Positions 24,579-35,591 of a DNA stretch of 64,000 nt are shown here, piece after piece. The notes under the pieces are model-generated. The model worked only from the letters and a program-made list of their open reading frames with translations. It was not told the origin of the DNA and did no database searches. The DNA is from Calycina herbarum (Eukaryota > Ascomycota > Leotiomycetes > Helotiales > Pezizellaceae). Positions within the stretch are counted from its first letter, which is position 1. Each line of letters begins with the position of its first letter. Both the position numbers and the translations under genes were made by a program. The stretch covers positions 248,001 through 312,000 of the forward strand of contig LLEY01000001.1 of the NCBI GenBank assembly GCA_001414485.1, given 5' to 3'.

Positions 24579-26332
24579 GGTTGATGGGGGTTGAGGAAAA
24601 ACACCGCTACGACGGATAGGGGGAAGTGAAAACACAGTGATCTTGTATTATATGGACTGGACTGGACGGTTGGCCCTGTTATATCAGAGCCTTGTGTGGG
24701 ATTATATGTATGGGATTGTACATTACATGGAGTTGGGGTGGACCAAGTGCTCTCCAACTACCAAAAACTTCAATTTGACCTTTTCAAAACACAAGGGGAT
24801 TGGGAGTCTCAATGACCTACTTCGTACCTACCAAGTCCTACTATTTCTGCATCTTCCCCTTTCAGATGGTAATACCGGAACCTCGTCTTTATGCTTTATA
24901 TTGCACTCAAAAGCGGTGGTTCTCTCTTCTATCTGCCACGATATTAAAGTAAATAGGGAGCCTAAGATTAGTATTTTGTGGTCATCCATAGTCCTATTAA
25001 TTTCCAAGCCAATGCAAAATAAATCGAACTCAAAGGGATGCAGATCTCAGCTCTACTCGAGTGGGGAAAGCTTTAACCCAGATTTGAAACAACAAGTATT
25101 AATATAGCATTTACTAAGTTGCCTTGGCAAGAGACAACCCACATCAAAAAAAGAAATGAGACGAACAATTGGTGGTCAAAGGAGAAATCATTATTATTTT
25201 AGGAGACTTATTTTCTTCGGAGCAGAATCTTCTTCGATTTCCTTGGTAACCATTGAGTCTCTGAAAGAGAGAACCAAAGACACTGGTCTTGGAGCCTGTT
25301 TTCATTTTGACTTTTACTGTCGAAAATGTGGATTCTGTCGAGTTTGAATGGCTGTTAAGAGTACTCCGAGGTGACAGAATTCTACGGGATTGCTTACTCT
25401 GCTTCCTCTGCTTCTTCCACAAACAAACTTCCGTATCGGGCCTCTCACAATGCTCACAGAATTCTTTCTTACTTGATTCGCAATGTCTTTAATTCTTTGA
25501 TTTTGTTTATGAAAAATTGTTGAACAAATCATTGGAATAGAACTATTGGACCTATAAAATAGAGTTTGGTTTAGCTCTCTTTCAACAAATATTCCTCGTC
25601 TAGTAGAGACTCCGGCTACTGTCGAAAGTAATCTAGCTTTCGAAATAACTATCACTATCGAATAAAACATAAAAACCGAGGTAACCGTACTATGAAAAAA
25701 CTACACAATTGCGTTTCAGATATAAGAATCTGGTAACACAACAGTCCGAAGTGGGGCGGAGTCTCTCGAAAGTGACGATGTTGGTAAGTCCAAATGAAGG
25801 AATTGCCAAACCTTGCTACTCAGATGGAATCTCGGGGGGATGTAAACCTTTCATGCTAAGAGCCTTTTAAATAGGAGTGTACTCTGTTATAATTCTACCA
25901 AGATCACTTTAGCCCTCAGAGAACTCTAGCGGTGTCTTTGCGAGAGTCTCATTCACCTAGGTACTACAGCTCTTTCTATGAATTGAACAGGAGTGTATTC
26001 GAACTTTTAGGAGAAGTCATTCACCTCCTTTGTTTGGCTCAGGTAAGAGAGGGGCAGTTCCCCGCGTGCGTAGCACTCTCGAATTACCATATCTCGCAAA
26101 AGTCTTAGACTACTAGAGGTTTATAGTCTTTCCTGATTAGCCGTTTCTCTTCTCTTTCTCTCCTTCTTTAGACTACACTTGAAACTATAATAGAGGGTTT
26201 GAAAAGAGCCAAGATTGCGTAATGAGAATTTCCTACGAGTAAAGATGAACCTCGCTGGTGAATAATCTTTCTCCCCTCTTGTCAAGAGTAAATAAAACCT
26301 TAGGACCCGATGCTCTCCATCTCCTCTGGGGG
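24579..26332. other. Gene-poor spacer
   Basis: After the uL13m 3' region only AT-rich DNA with short frames is seen. From 25840 to 26090 the text is reminiscent of decayed coding sequence, but I could not recognise any family. Confidence 0.35.
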
Positions 26333-26790
26333 TCACTTCTTTACACCGAAATTTCCAAACCCCTCCTCCTGCAGTCTCCTCTTCAATATCAAAAAACCAC
26401 CTCTTGCAGCCTTGTCCCAGGGCATCATCTCAGTCTTCGAAATTCCCCTAATAGCAGCAATAAATCCCAACACAACCTGAGGATATTCGGCACTGATGAA
26501 TTTGCAAATTGGGACGATGTGAACGATCGGAATGATGGTCATTGATGAGGAAATTCGTCGACCTCGAATGATATGGAGGAGGAGGTTGTATTTATATTTC
26601 TTTGTACTGTTCCAGATTGCCTTTTCGATGTCTGGGACTAAGAATATGGCAAGGAAGAGTTCATCGAGAATTAGATGGGTGGAAAATTCTGATATTGGAA
26701 GTGGCATTTTGGGATTTCGGGTGACGAGATTGTTGAGGCTGAGAGACTTCAGTTCTCTCCCTGTAAATAAGATGTGTTGACTAGTAGCGG
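26333..26790 (-). pseudogene. Decayed ORF of unknown family
   Basis: A 124-codon open frame from the ATG at 26707 reads MPLPISEFSTHLILDEL, FLVPDIEKAIWN, then YPQVVLGFIAAIRGISKTEM, which looks like a folded protein. The frame extends upstream without ATG through HILFTGRELKSLSLNN. Just upstream another frame reads KKLTEDNEKAHKLPLLVNTSYL, and further blocks (SFEWAVIVDDEAQFMIGSTRR near 26980, MSDPANLLGFDKSRVE near 27215) lie in other frames separated by stops. It looks like a broken multi-exon gene. I do not recognise the family. A short intact gene starting at 26707 remains possible. Confidence 0.3.
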
Positions 26791-27219
26791 AAGTTTGTGA
26801 GCCTTCTCATTGTCTTCGGTAAGCTTCTTGCGATCCTTTTCAGAAAATTAAATGGTTGTCATGTATCGAGTTAATAAACAAAAGGAAAACTTATTCAATA
26901 AGCAGCATATAATAGGTGTAAGGAGTGATTCACTCGTATCACTCTTCTTGTACTTCCAATCATAAACTGAGCCTCATCATCGACAATAACAGCCCACTCA
27001 AAACTATCATTGAATCGGGGACGATTTAGAAGCTTCGCGTGGAGTAAACAAACTTTACAAGACATAGTCATTCAAAGTGAAGAGTAAGACACAGTTCATA
27101 CATCCGGTACTTGACTTTTCAAGTTGAATTCTGAATCAAGGAAAATATTTCAAAAGCTACCGTTAAAGCAATTTCTACTCTCGATTTGTCAAATCCTAAC
27201 AAATTAGCAGGGTCGGACA

Positions 27220-28913
27220 TGTGTAGGTAGGTGGTGGTAGTTTATAGGTAGAATTGACTAGTTATGTTACTACTTTAGACTATTATACAGTAATTTCAAG
27301 TATTAAATTAAATTATTCAAGAAAATTTAAGTAAATAAATCAATTGAATAAAGTTACAAGAAGTATAAAGTACTAGATATACTCTTTTAAAAATAGAACA
27401 TTTAATAGAGCTCAAGGCTGAGTCATCGATTTACCAGGGAATCAGTATGATTGGTGAATAAAGCATACTAGATCGGGAAACGATTTTGTAACACTGCTAG
27501 AAAAGTTGACTTATTAGAGCGTTTGAGATTATCAACGTGTAGTTTTAAGATTCTTTTTGGATATCTTCATTCCCGTTACCTTGTACCTGAAGTCTTTCAA
27601 CAAAAAGAAGTCAAACCCCTTCCTCCACTCTGAATACTATATCTTGAGAACTAAACACATTCACTATACTCCCACGGTCCCACAATCTAAGCGACGTCAA
27701 CGCTAGTACCCACAAGCTTTGACAGGCTCCTGCCATTGCAGTGAATGTACTTGATATTCGCTTAGGCCCAAAGATAAGTGGGTCCCACAGAATTCAAAGA
27801 TTTTACTTATTTCCAAATAAGCCCTTTTGCCATCGACAATACAAGGAAATATAGCCTACCGGCTATGGTTGCGGCGAAGAGTTGTAAGCCCGCGATTCCT
27901 CTAATTTTTTTGGTTTTTCTTTCGGCTTTAAACCTTTACATTACCCCTAGGCTTGTTTTTTTTTTTTGGTTCACTTTTCTATAGTAATTTCCTTTTGGGT
28001 AGATAGGCTTTGACTAGTTAACTGGCTACTAAGTATCGAGCAATCTATATAGTAAATGCGATTGATGTTCCCTTTAAAGCGCCATAGTCACCTTTGATTT
28101 AAGCAACTACCCCGCCTATATCAGCAAGTACGATTTGGAAATCTATACTGCTATGATTCTAACAAATAAGCCATCTAGGTTGCTTATTATACTAATGCAA
28201 TAGCAAGATTTATTCACGGCCAAAAAGAGGCATCCACCGTTCCCTTTGTCGCACGTCGCAAAAATGTTTAGAGAGCCGCTTTTATTGCCTCGAGACGCAT
28301 CCTTAATAACTTTGCGCCCTCAACATCTAACTTAAAAATAATTATTCTCTATGGCCATATGACTCGGGGCAACCTTAATTTAATACTTCTAAGAGATTCT
28401 GAATGGTGACCTTTTGGTGGTGTTGCTAACAAAAATCGTGAAGTGATTCTGTCGAAGTTTAACAATGCAAAAGCAGCGTATTGAGAAATACTAGTGCGAT
28501 ACTAGGGCGGGCAAGGGTGATTAAGGTTAAGTTAGCGCCGGGAAAGTTTATAGCGTCATATGAGTGAATGCGAGGTGCAATAATATATGGCGGGCGCCAT
28601 TGGAGCCCTCTCATTATTTCGCGGTGAATGAATGACATATTACTATATAGAGAACAAGAAGAGAACGAAAGGAATACAATTAACAAGTTCAACTGAGTGT
28701 AGGAGAATAATACTGAAGCTCTTTATATGTTAGAAGATCTTTGACAAGCAGTAGGTGTGTTAGAAGTGTGGAGCTTGGAGTTTACTTACGCAAGGGACGA
28801 CTTGGATAGACAAGGAGAAGTTTACCGAGATATTTTCAAATTTGAATATTCAATCACTTTCTGTGCAATTTCAATGTTCGTTTGATGATCTTGATTCCAA
28901 AATGTGATCGTAT
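27220..28913. repeat. AT-rich block, RIP-like relic
   Basis: From about 27230 to 27560 the DNA is strongly AT-rich, with strings such as TTAAATTAAATTATTCAAG. From 27900 to 28450 it reads like a decayed transposon, without a recognisable domain. No long frame survives. The RIP interpretation is inference from composition by eye. Confidence 0.4.
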
Positions 28914-29856
28914 TTATGACCCAACCTCCCTCCTTGCAAATGGCATCTTCTTCTTCTCTTTTCCCTCCACCTTCTTCCTCCTTCGCTCGATAACATGATC
29001 CAATTGTTTGCCCTTGAGAGCCCCATATTGATCCATAAGCACCCTCTTCTTCTGTTCTGTCTTCTTCAAGTAGAAGGGCTTCTTCCCTTGTTTCACAAGC
29101 TCCTTCTCCTCTTTTCGATGTTTGTCCAAGACTTCCTCTTCCTTGTCCTTTCTAGCTTGCGCCTTCTTTCTCGACTCCATTGACAATAATGTACGCTTCA
29201 ATTTCTCCTTCGTCTCTTCATCCTTGGTATTTTTAATCGTATTCTTCAATTCCTTCATTTCATCTTCCCTATAATCGTCCAAAAATGCGTAGGCTTTTCG
29301 TACCTTTGCCTCATCCACATAACCGGTTATAGCATCGAATCGAGGATCTCGGTATTCTCGTTTTGGAACTGGTACGACCTCTCGTTTTCGGGACACCGCC
29401 TTTTTGCTGGATATTTCGGTTGGAGCATGTTTACTTGAGCGATTGAAATCTCGGCGATCCTTTCGTCCCTCTTTTCTTTCGATTGCTTCGTTGTTGGTCC
29501 AGGTATCGGCGTTTTCGTCTTTGGTAGATCGCTTTTTGCGTTTAGGGTTGTTGAGAGTGGCTTCTGCTTTTGCTAGGGCACCAAAGGAAATCGAAGCCGC
29601 ATCTTCTGGTTCGGGTTCCGACGAGGAGGATGACTTTTAATGTTAGTTATGTACATCTGGGATGATATTCGCATAAACATACCTCATTGCCATCTTCTTC
29701 ATCACTTCCCTCTGAACTGCTCCCTTCGTCTTCGTCTTCTGGGTCTGCAGCTTCTGATCCTGATTGAATATCCTCAATTTCTTCACTCTCCTCCCTCCTA
29801 GCCCTCACGCGCCTCTGCAGTACGCCGTCAAGTGCTTTTCGTTTTGTGGTCGACAT
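28914..29856 (-). CDS. RRP36: rRNA biogenesis protein RRP36
   Basis: A 90S pre-ribosome factor needed for early cuts in 18S rRNA maturation; it acts in the nucleolus. Exons 29856-29683 and 29633-28914 give 297 residues. The N-terminus MSTTKRKALDGVLQRRVRARRE is basic, followed by an acidic stretch (EDEDEGSSSEGSDEEDGNE). The conserved core is KREYRDPRFDAITGYVDEAKVRKAYAFLDDYR, then a long charged helix (KLKRTLLSMESRKKAQARKDKEEEVLDK) and the C-terminal KQGKKPFYLKKTEQKK...KGKQLDHVIERRRKKVEGKEKKKMPFARR, which is diagnostic. The start codons of this gene and the FCP1-like gene are 220 bases apart and divergent. Confidence 0.93.
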
Positions 29857-30076
29857 TTTTCTGAAGTTGTCCCGAGTAGAAATTATTGCGGGGAAAAAGT
29901 TGGATAAGAAGCCTGAAGGTCAGCCCTGACTGGGCAAGGATAAATTTATTGCCACGCTAGTCTCATCACAGAGGCGGTGAGTGAATAGCCGTGGAATAGC
30001 CGCAAGAAAGTCCAACCGCCACCTCAGCCTCGTTGACATGGACCTTGATCAAGATAAAAAGTGAAATTCTCCTTCC
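29857..30076. promoter_or_regulatory. Bidirectional promoter, RRP36 / FCP1-like gene
   Basis: Only 220 bases separate the two divergent start codons, so the promoters must overlap or abut. No specific factor site is recognised. Confidence 0.55.
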
Positions 30077-31195
30077 ATGCTTCGATTCCGCTCCCTCAAG
30101 ACTCTACGATATGCTACGACATCTGTTATCACGCAGGGCACAAGAGCTATGAGTACAACCTCTCCATCAATATCACCTCGGGCTCCTACGTCACCCACGC
30201 CTCCAATGCAAGAAGCGCTCAGGAAGCCGAACCCACAGCCATCCTCACCTTCACGTCCACCTTCCCCAATGTCAACAATAAGACTAGGCGACAACCTGCA
30301 CACCCTCACCGAACGTGTGCACGAAGCTTCTATGTCAACAGAGGCTACAATAAGCAAAAGCACCCTCTCAGGAACAGCACTTCCCTTCATCCCCAAAGAT
30401 CCCAGGCCCAAACCATACAAAAAACCCAAAAGCGAGAAAGCACCCAAGAAGAAGAAGGAGAAAAAGATGAGCAATAACATGCGGGACATAAAGGTCCCAC
30501 CGTCTCGGGCATCAGGCGGCATCCCGGATCCCTCTCCAGAATACATGCTGTATAGCGCTCCCCTCCCAGTCCCGCTTCAAGTCCCCCAACATCTTCTTGT
30601 TGTTATTGACTTGAATGGTACAATCCTCTACAGGCCGTTCAGGAAGCAGCCCACCAAGTTTATAGCTCGCCCTCATGCTCTCCGATTCCTGCAATATTGC
30701 ATCGATACCTTCACTGTCGTCATATGGTCTTCCGCCAAGCCTGAGAACGTCAACAATATAATCTCGGCCATCATCCCCCCAGATCTCCGCCAAAAAGTAG
30801 TGGCAGTATGGGCGCGCGACAAGTTCAAACTCTCGCCAAGAGACTACGACCTCCGAGTACAATGTTACAAGCGTCTATCGATTATATGGTCAGATCCACA
30901 AATTGCGCAAACACACCCAGATTTTCTAGCAGGTCGAAGATGGGATCAGACAAATACGGTATTGGTGGATGATTCATATGAGAAGGGAAGAAGCGAGCCA
31001 TTCAATTTGCTTGAGATACCCGAGTTCGTTGGCGATATGAACGAGCCTGGTGAGATATTACCTCAGGTTCATGATTATCTGAACTTGCTGAGCAATCACT
31101 CAAATGTGAGCGCTTGCTTGAGAGCTGTGCCTTTCCGAGCTATGACTGCTCCGATGGGACCTCCACCGCTGCCACCACCACATGGCGCATATTAG
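30077..31195 (+). CDS. FCP1-like (NLI-interacting factor) HAD-family domain protein
   Basis: A single exon of 372 residues. The N-terminus MLRFRSLKTLRYATTSVITQ is Arg-rich and could target mitochondria; an internal Met at residue 25 (MSTTSPS) is an alternative start. A Ser/Pro-rich linker and a Lys cluster (KPKSEKAPKKKKEKK) follow. The catalytic domain begins near residue 170: HLLVVIDLNGTILYRP (D178, N180, T182), then KFIARPHALRFLQY, VVIWSSAKPENV, and WDQTNTVLVDDSYEKG near residue 300. The normal DxDx(T/V) has Asn for the second Asp (DLNGT), which is also seen in related fungal proteins. Phosphatase activity may therefore be weak or absent. The Pro-rich tail ends PPPLPPPHGAY. Confidence 0.85.
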   Translation: MLRFRSLKTLRYATTSVITQGTRAMSTTSPSISPRAPTSPTPPMQEALRKPNPQPSSPSRPPSPMSTIRLGDNLHTLTERVHEASMSTEATISKSTLSGTALPFIPKDPRPKPYKKPKSEKAPKKKKEKKMSNNMRDIKVPPSRASGGIPDPSPEYMLYSAPLPVPLQVPQHLLVVIDLNGTILYRPFRKQPTKFIARPHALRFLQYCIDTFTVVIWSSAKPENVNNIISAIIPPDLRQKVVAVWARDKFKLSPRDYDLRVQCYKRLSIIWSDPQIAQTHPDFLAGRRWDQTNTVLVDDSYEKGRSEPFNLLEIPEFVGDMNEPGEILPQVHDYLNLLSNHSNVSACLRAVPFRAMTAPMGPPPLPPPHGAY

Positions 31196-32761
31196 AGTCC
31201 TAAATTGGATCCCTGCGGCATAGTATTGAATCTGCTTGCCAAAGAGTATTCCAAGACCTCTATCTCTTGGTAGCCCAGCGAGATGAAAGGGTTTACACAG
31301 CTGTGACATGTTGGATTTCGTCTTGTTGTTTATAGTTTGACGTTTCCAGGGAAGGGTTGAAGGGGATGAGCTCGCTTACAGCTTGTATATTGGCGTGTTA
31401 GCTTGTGGCTGACAAGTGCAACAGTTCAACCAAGGTTTCGACTTGTACATTATACGGCAGTTTGCTTTTACGAATTTTCTATATTCAAGATACCCGGGCA
31501 AAATGATTCTAAATTCCAATTGCTACACATTCTAACCTAGAAACATCTATTTTTCGTGACCTCGGTTCTATTATTGACGTTTCAGCCATTATCTTGATCA
31601 AGAAATTCTCGAGGAAGGGTACTTGCTATTGTCTAAAGTATATATTTTTTTGGAATTTAATAATAGTATAAGAGCAGGGAGATTACACATGTGCGTTTTT
31701 GAACAATTCTGAGAGAAGATGCTACTGTAAAAGCTTCGAGCAGACCCCAAATATTGAAGTTGGTCTAAGCTTGAATCTGACACATTACAAATTTCCAAGA
31801 GAGTTTACTAGGTAATGGTTACTAAGTCGTACAGTAATCTTGGGGCTTCGGCTATACGTATATACAACACTGAAATGGTTATAACCCGATAATAATCCAA
31901 TTTCTGACAGCAAATGTTTAAAATTCAAGGGAAGTGTGAGGTTCTTTGGGTTATTTTCTTGGTGGTACGTTTTAGTGATACTGATCTTGCTTCTTGCTTG
32001 ACAGTGGTATTCGCATTATTGGGAGCGTGGAGAAGCAGCTGGATCAGTCGAATATCTGACTCTGTGAGGGACTCGCTCTACTTTGAAACAGGCCAGCTCC
32101 AATTTCCTATTTCTAGAAGAATTCTTCTGGAGAATGAAAACTATTAATAACAATTTTTTTTGATTGATATTATCTTCAGATGATAGAGAAACTACGAAGT
32201 TCTCTAGAATAGGACACAAATAAGAAATGCGTTTGAACATTGAAAAGGCGCATGATTTTCTTATCCTATCTTGTATACTTTATTCACTAATTATAGAATT
32301 GACCAAATCTATCTAGACATACTCTAAACTCGCTATCACCGACCTTTATGGGTTGTTAAAATAACTTAAGTCTTCTAAATTATTTAGAATATTTATAATA
32401 AATAAAGCAACTCGAATAAGCATCTTAACTCTTTACTTTTAAAATATTAGAGACTTTATCTAACTAACTTAATTAATCTAAATAGTCTCGAACAATCTAA
32501 TTTAGCAGTTCAAGTTTCTAGACTCACTACTGAATCCTATAAAATTGTAACGTAGTTGGTCAATTCCACAATTAAGCATATCATATCGAGTACATAGAAA
32601 ATATCACGTCAGCTCACTATCCCTGGACACAAAATGCTATTCGAAATTTTCTCATCAATTTAGCCTTCGGTTGCCATTTCTCCTTTTCTGATTTCTGAAC
32701 CTACGGACAGTAGAAATGAAGCCCCACAATCCATTCGCCAGCACCATCACATCTTTGACAT
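31196..32761. other. AT-rich spacer, no gene
   Basis: The 3' region of the FCP1-like gene is followed by AT-rich DNA, especially 32250-32620, with small palindromes such as TTCTAAATTATTTAGAA near 32375. It resembles other AT-rich repeat debris in the window. Confidence 0.4.
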
Positions 32762-33751
32762 CTACCAAGGTTTCTCCTCACCTTTATAATCCCAAAATCT
32801 ACCAGCAGTCTTTTCCTTCGTAGCCTCACCAATCTACACAATTGAAACACGTTAGTTAAACAAGTTCTTCAGCCTGATTAAGGAGATGAACTTACCACTT
32901 TGACCATCCCGTTTACACTCTCTTCCAGACTGATATCCGCTTGCTCGATACCAAAATACTGGGCAGCTGTATTGCCCATATCGGTCCTGACCCATCTATT
33001 TGAGCTCATCAGCAAGTTTCATAGCAAATCTTAGGTTTAGGAGGAAGTACCCAGGATCAATAGGGAAAGTGAGAATTGTCGGGTGCTCGTGATGGATTTT
33101 CTTAGTGATGAAGTTCAATGCTGCTTTCGTCTGTCCGTATGCAGCATTTGGAAACTAAAATGAATCTCGTTAGTTATCGCTTCTCAATATCAAACTTCAG
33201 TGAAGTGTATATCTTACCAACATGGTATCCGTTTGAGTAATACTCCCACCCGAAGAAGACATAGTAACAAACATCCCCCTCTCCGACTTCTCAATCAAAG
33301 GTCTCAACGCCTGAAACAACAAAACCGGTCCGATGACATTGACACTATAGTGTTTCTCCATGTCTTTGACCTCAGCGTCTATGACCTTTGGCCATACGTA
33401 AGAGATACCAGCATTGGCAATTACAATATCGAGGTGGTCGATTCCATGTTTGCTTTGTAATTGGACCGCTGCCAGGACTGAACTTTCTTTGCTGGTTGAT
33501 TCAATCGTGACCACGATGAGGGAACTGGATTTAGTGACTGGGAGAGAGGAGAGAGCTTTTGAGGACGAGGACGAGGGGTCGCGGACTCCGGCTATGACTG
33601 TTGAGTTGGGGGTGGAGAGATATTTGGTGACTAGTCCAAGACCGATTCCTAAGGAGGTTTGTGAGCTTTGAGTTTAAGAGGAGTTGAGAGAAGGAGATCA
33701 ATACGAACCTCGGTTCCCTCCTGTGATGAGATAAATCGTGTTGGTTGCCAT
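32762..33751 (-). CDS. Short-chain dehydrogenase/reductase
   Basis: A classical SDR with a Rossmann fold. Exon 1 (from 33751) encodes MATNTIYLITGGNRG, spliced to IGLGLVTKYLSTPNSTVIAGVRD, giving the TGxxxGxG cofactor motif. Further motifs are LDIVIANAGISYVWP (NAG), FVTMSSSGGSIT (catalytic Ser) and FPNAAYGQTKAALNFITKKI (YxxxK), followed by ILTFPIDPGWVRTDMG and EESVNGMVKV. The last exon ends GRFWDYKGEEKPW with the stop at 32762-32764. About five exons; substrate unknown. Similar proteins are annotated as norsolorinic acid ketoreductase-like or carbonyl reductase-like, but no specialised cluster surrounds it here. Confidence 0.9.
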
Positions 33752-34023
33752 ATTGAGAGTCTGTTGAGATTCTGTTGAGATGTAGCTGAAATATTGATGG
33801 ATGAGAAGAGCGAAGGGGAAGTGTCCTATATATGTATCACGTCCCCCGGTTCATGTGAAATCTACTGAGACTTCTTAGCAAGGTCTACCTTAAGAACTAG
33901 TACAATTCTTACTGTGCTTAGATCAATTAAATGCAACATCATTACGCACCACCGTACTTCACTAGGCCGGTAGCAGATTCGTAAAGCCTAACGCCGAAAA
34001 GAATTTGACTATAAGTTACACTT

Positions 34024-34760
34024 TCATTCAAATGGGAATTTGGGTGAGTGGAGCACTTGACTGAACTTGTGATATATAATAGGTGAAAATGTGCCCTTAA
34101 TTATGGCTCTGAGGTAGAAATTCTCCAGATTTCTGACATGGAGATTCTGACAACTCCAACTTGTAGTCTCACGACATATAAGCTGACAAAAAACCAAGAA
34201 AACGGACGAAGAAACAGGGAATGAAAGCTGAGGAAAAGGAAAATACCACGTACAAGCTGTTTCTCCGTAGAATGGCGGGGCAATATTATCTAGCAAGGGA
34301 CTACTAAGGCGCAGTAGGAAGCTCTCTAATTTCTGACATTCAAAAAGATACATGAAGAGTGGGTTTATGCCTTAGTTTTCTGACAATATGAAACCACTTG
34401 ACTTCCGCTTGTCTCTGATTGGAAACGGTCATTCCTGACAAAAATGATAATCACAACCTTATTTCGACAACTCACCGCCGGAGCGTATAACACGCCCCGG
34501 GAATTCATTTTTGGCCCGCGATACGAGGCAACAAATAGGAAGTAACAAAACGGCATTTCCTTTCTTGCTTCGTTTTCTGACATAGTTGAATCGGTTGCTG
34601 AACTGCCAGCTCGGTGTGAGGAGTCGTCAATTCTGCACTCGCAACCATAAGCGTCACCCAGGTCAACTCAACCACCTCAGCGCAATGCGAGGTAAGAAAG
34701 AAGGAACAAGAAGACGGCATCTCATCATTTGCATCGGTTTCTGACATGGCATGGAATCTG
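34024..34760 (-). repeat. Diverged tandem repeat with TGTCAGAAA at unit starts
   Basis: On the minus strand, units begin with TGTCAGAAA(A)CNAAGC near 34747, 34583 and 34389, with shorter pieces near 34344, 34150 and 34135. The first 70 bases of the first two units align clearly (ATGCCGTYTT, then TTCCT.TTT.TTRCCTCG). Unit length is about 165-195 bases. Chance frames in two units give similar peptides (MSETDANDEMPSSCSFF and MSENEARKEMPFCYFL), but no gene structure follows. Confidence 0.55.
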
Positions 34761-34892
34761 CCACGCAGAAAATTCTCCGACCGCCAGCTGCAGAAACAAC
34801 ATTCTTCCTAGGGTAAGGGGTATACTCAATAAAAGGAGAATCTAGCGCCGAGAGAGACCCTCCCTATGATTGTCTTAGGTTTTAGTGCATAG

Positions 34893-34974
34893 GAGGGGGT
34901 TTTTGAACTCCCCCTCGCGATGCGTCTTCGAAGACGATAAACCATGTATATAGATGGAATGCGAGGGGGGGTTC
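34893..34974. promoter_or_regulatory. Hairpin with two competing pairings and a perfect palindrome
   Basis: GAACTCCCCCTCGC (34905-34918) pairs with GCGAGGGGGGGTTC (34961-34974), with one G-T mismatch. The same CCCCCTC can instead pair with GAGGGGG at 34893-34899. Between the arms lies the perfect 14-base palindrome CGTCTTCGAAGACG (34923-34936). It lies about 200 bases before the Pop8-like start. Function is not known. Confidence 0.5.
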
Positions 34975-35171
34975 ATACTCTGGACGTGTTTAGTCAGCGC
35001 GAAGTGGGTCTGTGATTGAGTGATTGATGGATTGATGTCGAGGAAAGACCGACTTTGAGGTCGCTCCTTGGCACTCTAACCTTCCGACTGACCTCGAAAC
35101 CACAAACTCTCACTCAACCTCCCAGTCAACCCAACAATCTCAAAAGTAAACCCCCTCTACAATCATAAAAC

Positions 35172-35591
35172 ATGGATACCGTGATGCAAGAAACAACTCC
35201 CACCCAAAAACCCCCCTACTCCCGGGGCCACACCCTAAAAACCCTCACCATCTCCCGCCCCCAATTCGCCTACATCCATCTCGCCCTCAACTCACCCACA
35301 CCCCTCTCATCCACCACACCCCTCGACAACAAAACAGTCTGGTCCCATCTCCGCTCCGCCCTAACCCAATTCCTCGGTCTCACCGGCTCCGCAATCCCGA
35401 TCGACATTTTAAAAATTCACGGGCGAGATGTATGGCTCAGGGTTCCACGCCAAGATCGGAGTCCAGTTTTAGCAGCGGTTGGAGGATGGATTGGTGAGGA
35501 GGAAGGTGGGAAGGTGGGCTGGACTGTTAGGGGGGCGGGGAATTGGTTGAGTGGTTTGGTGCTGGGGGGTGAGAGGGTATGGAATGATTGA
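35172..35591 (+). CDS. POP8: Pop8-like RNase P/MRP subunit
   Basis: A single exon of 139 residues. The sequence GHTLKTLTISRPQFAYIHLAL, then KTVWSHLRSALTQFLGLTGSAIPIDILKIHGRDVWLRVPRQDRSPVLAAVGGW, matches the alpha/beta fold of the Pop8/Pop5-like RNase P proteins. These bind RNase P and MRP RNA and help process tRNA and rRNA. The family is short and weakly conserved, so the assignment rests on the IDILKIxGxxxWLRVPRxDxxxVxAAV pattern and the length. No presequence is seen; a nucleolar location is expected. Confidence 0.7.
   Translation: MDTVMQETTPTQKPPYSRGHTLKTLTISRPQFAYIHLALNSPTPLSSTTPLDNKTVWSHLRSALTQFLGLTGSAIPIDILKIHGRDVWLRVPRQDRSPVLAAVGGWIGEEEGGKVGWTVRGAGNWLSGLVLGGERVWND

Larger units (their letters stand above)
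33752..35171. other. Intergenic: SDR promoter, diverged tandem repeat and G/C-rich hairpin
   Basis: No gene is supported. The first 300 bases are the SDR promoter. From 34024 to 34760 a diverged repeat is read best on the minus strand. Between 34893 and 34974 a strong hairpin lies about 200 bases before the next start codon. Both have their own entries. Confidence 0.5.
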
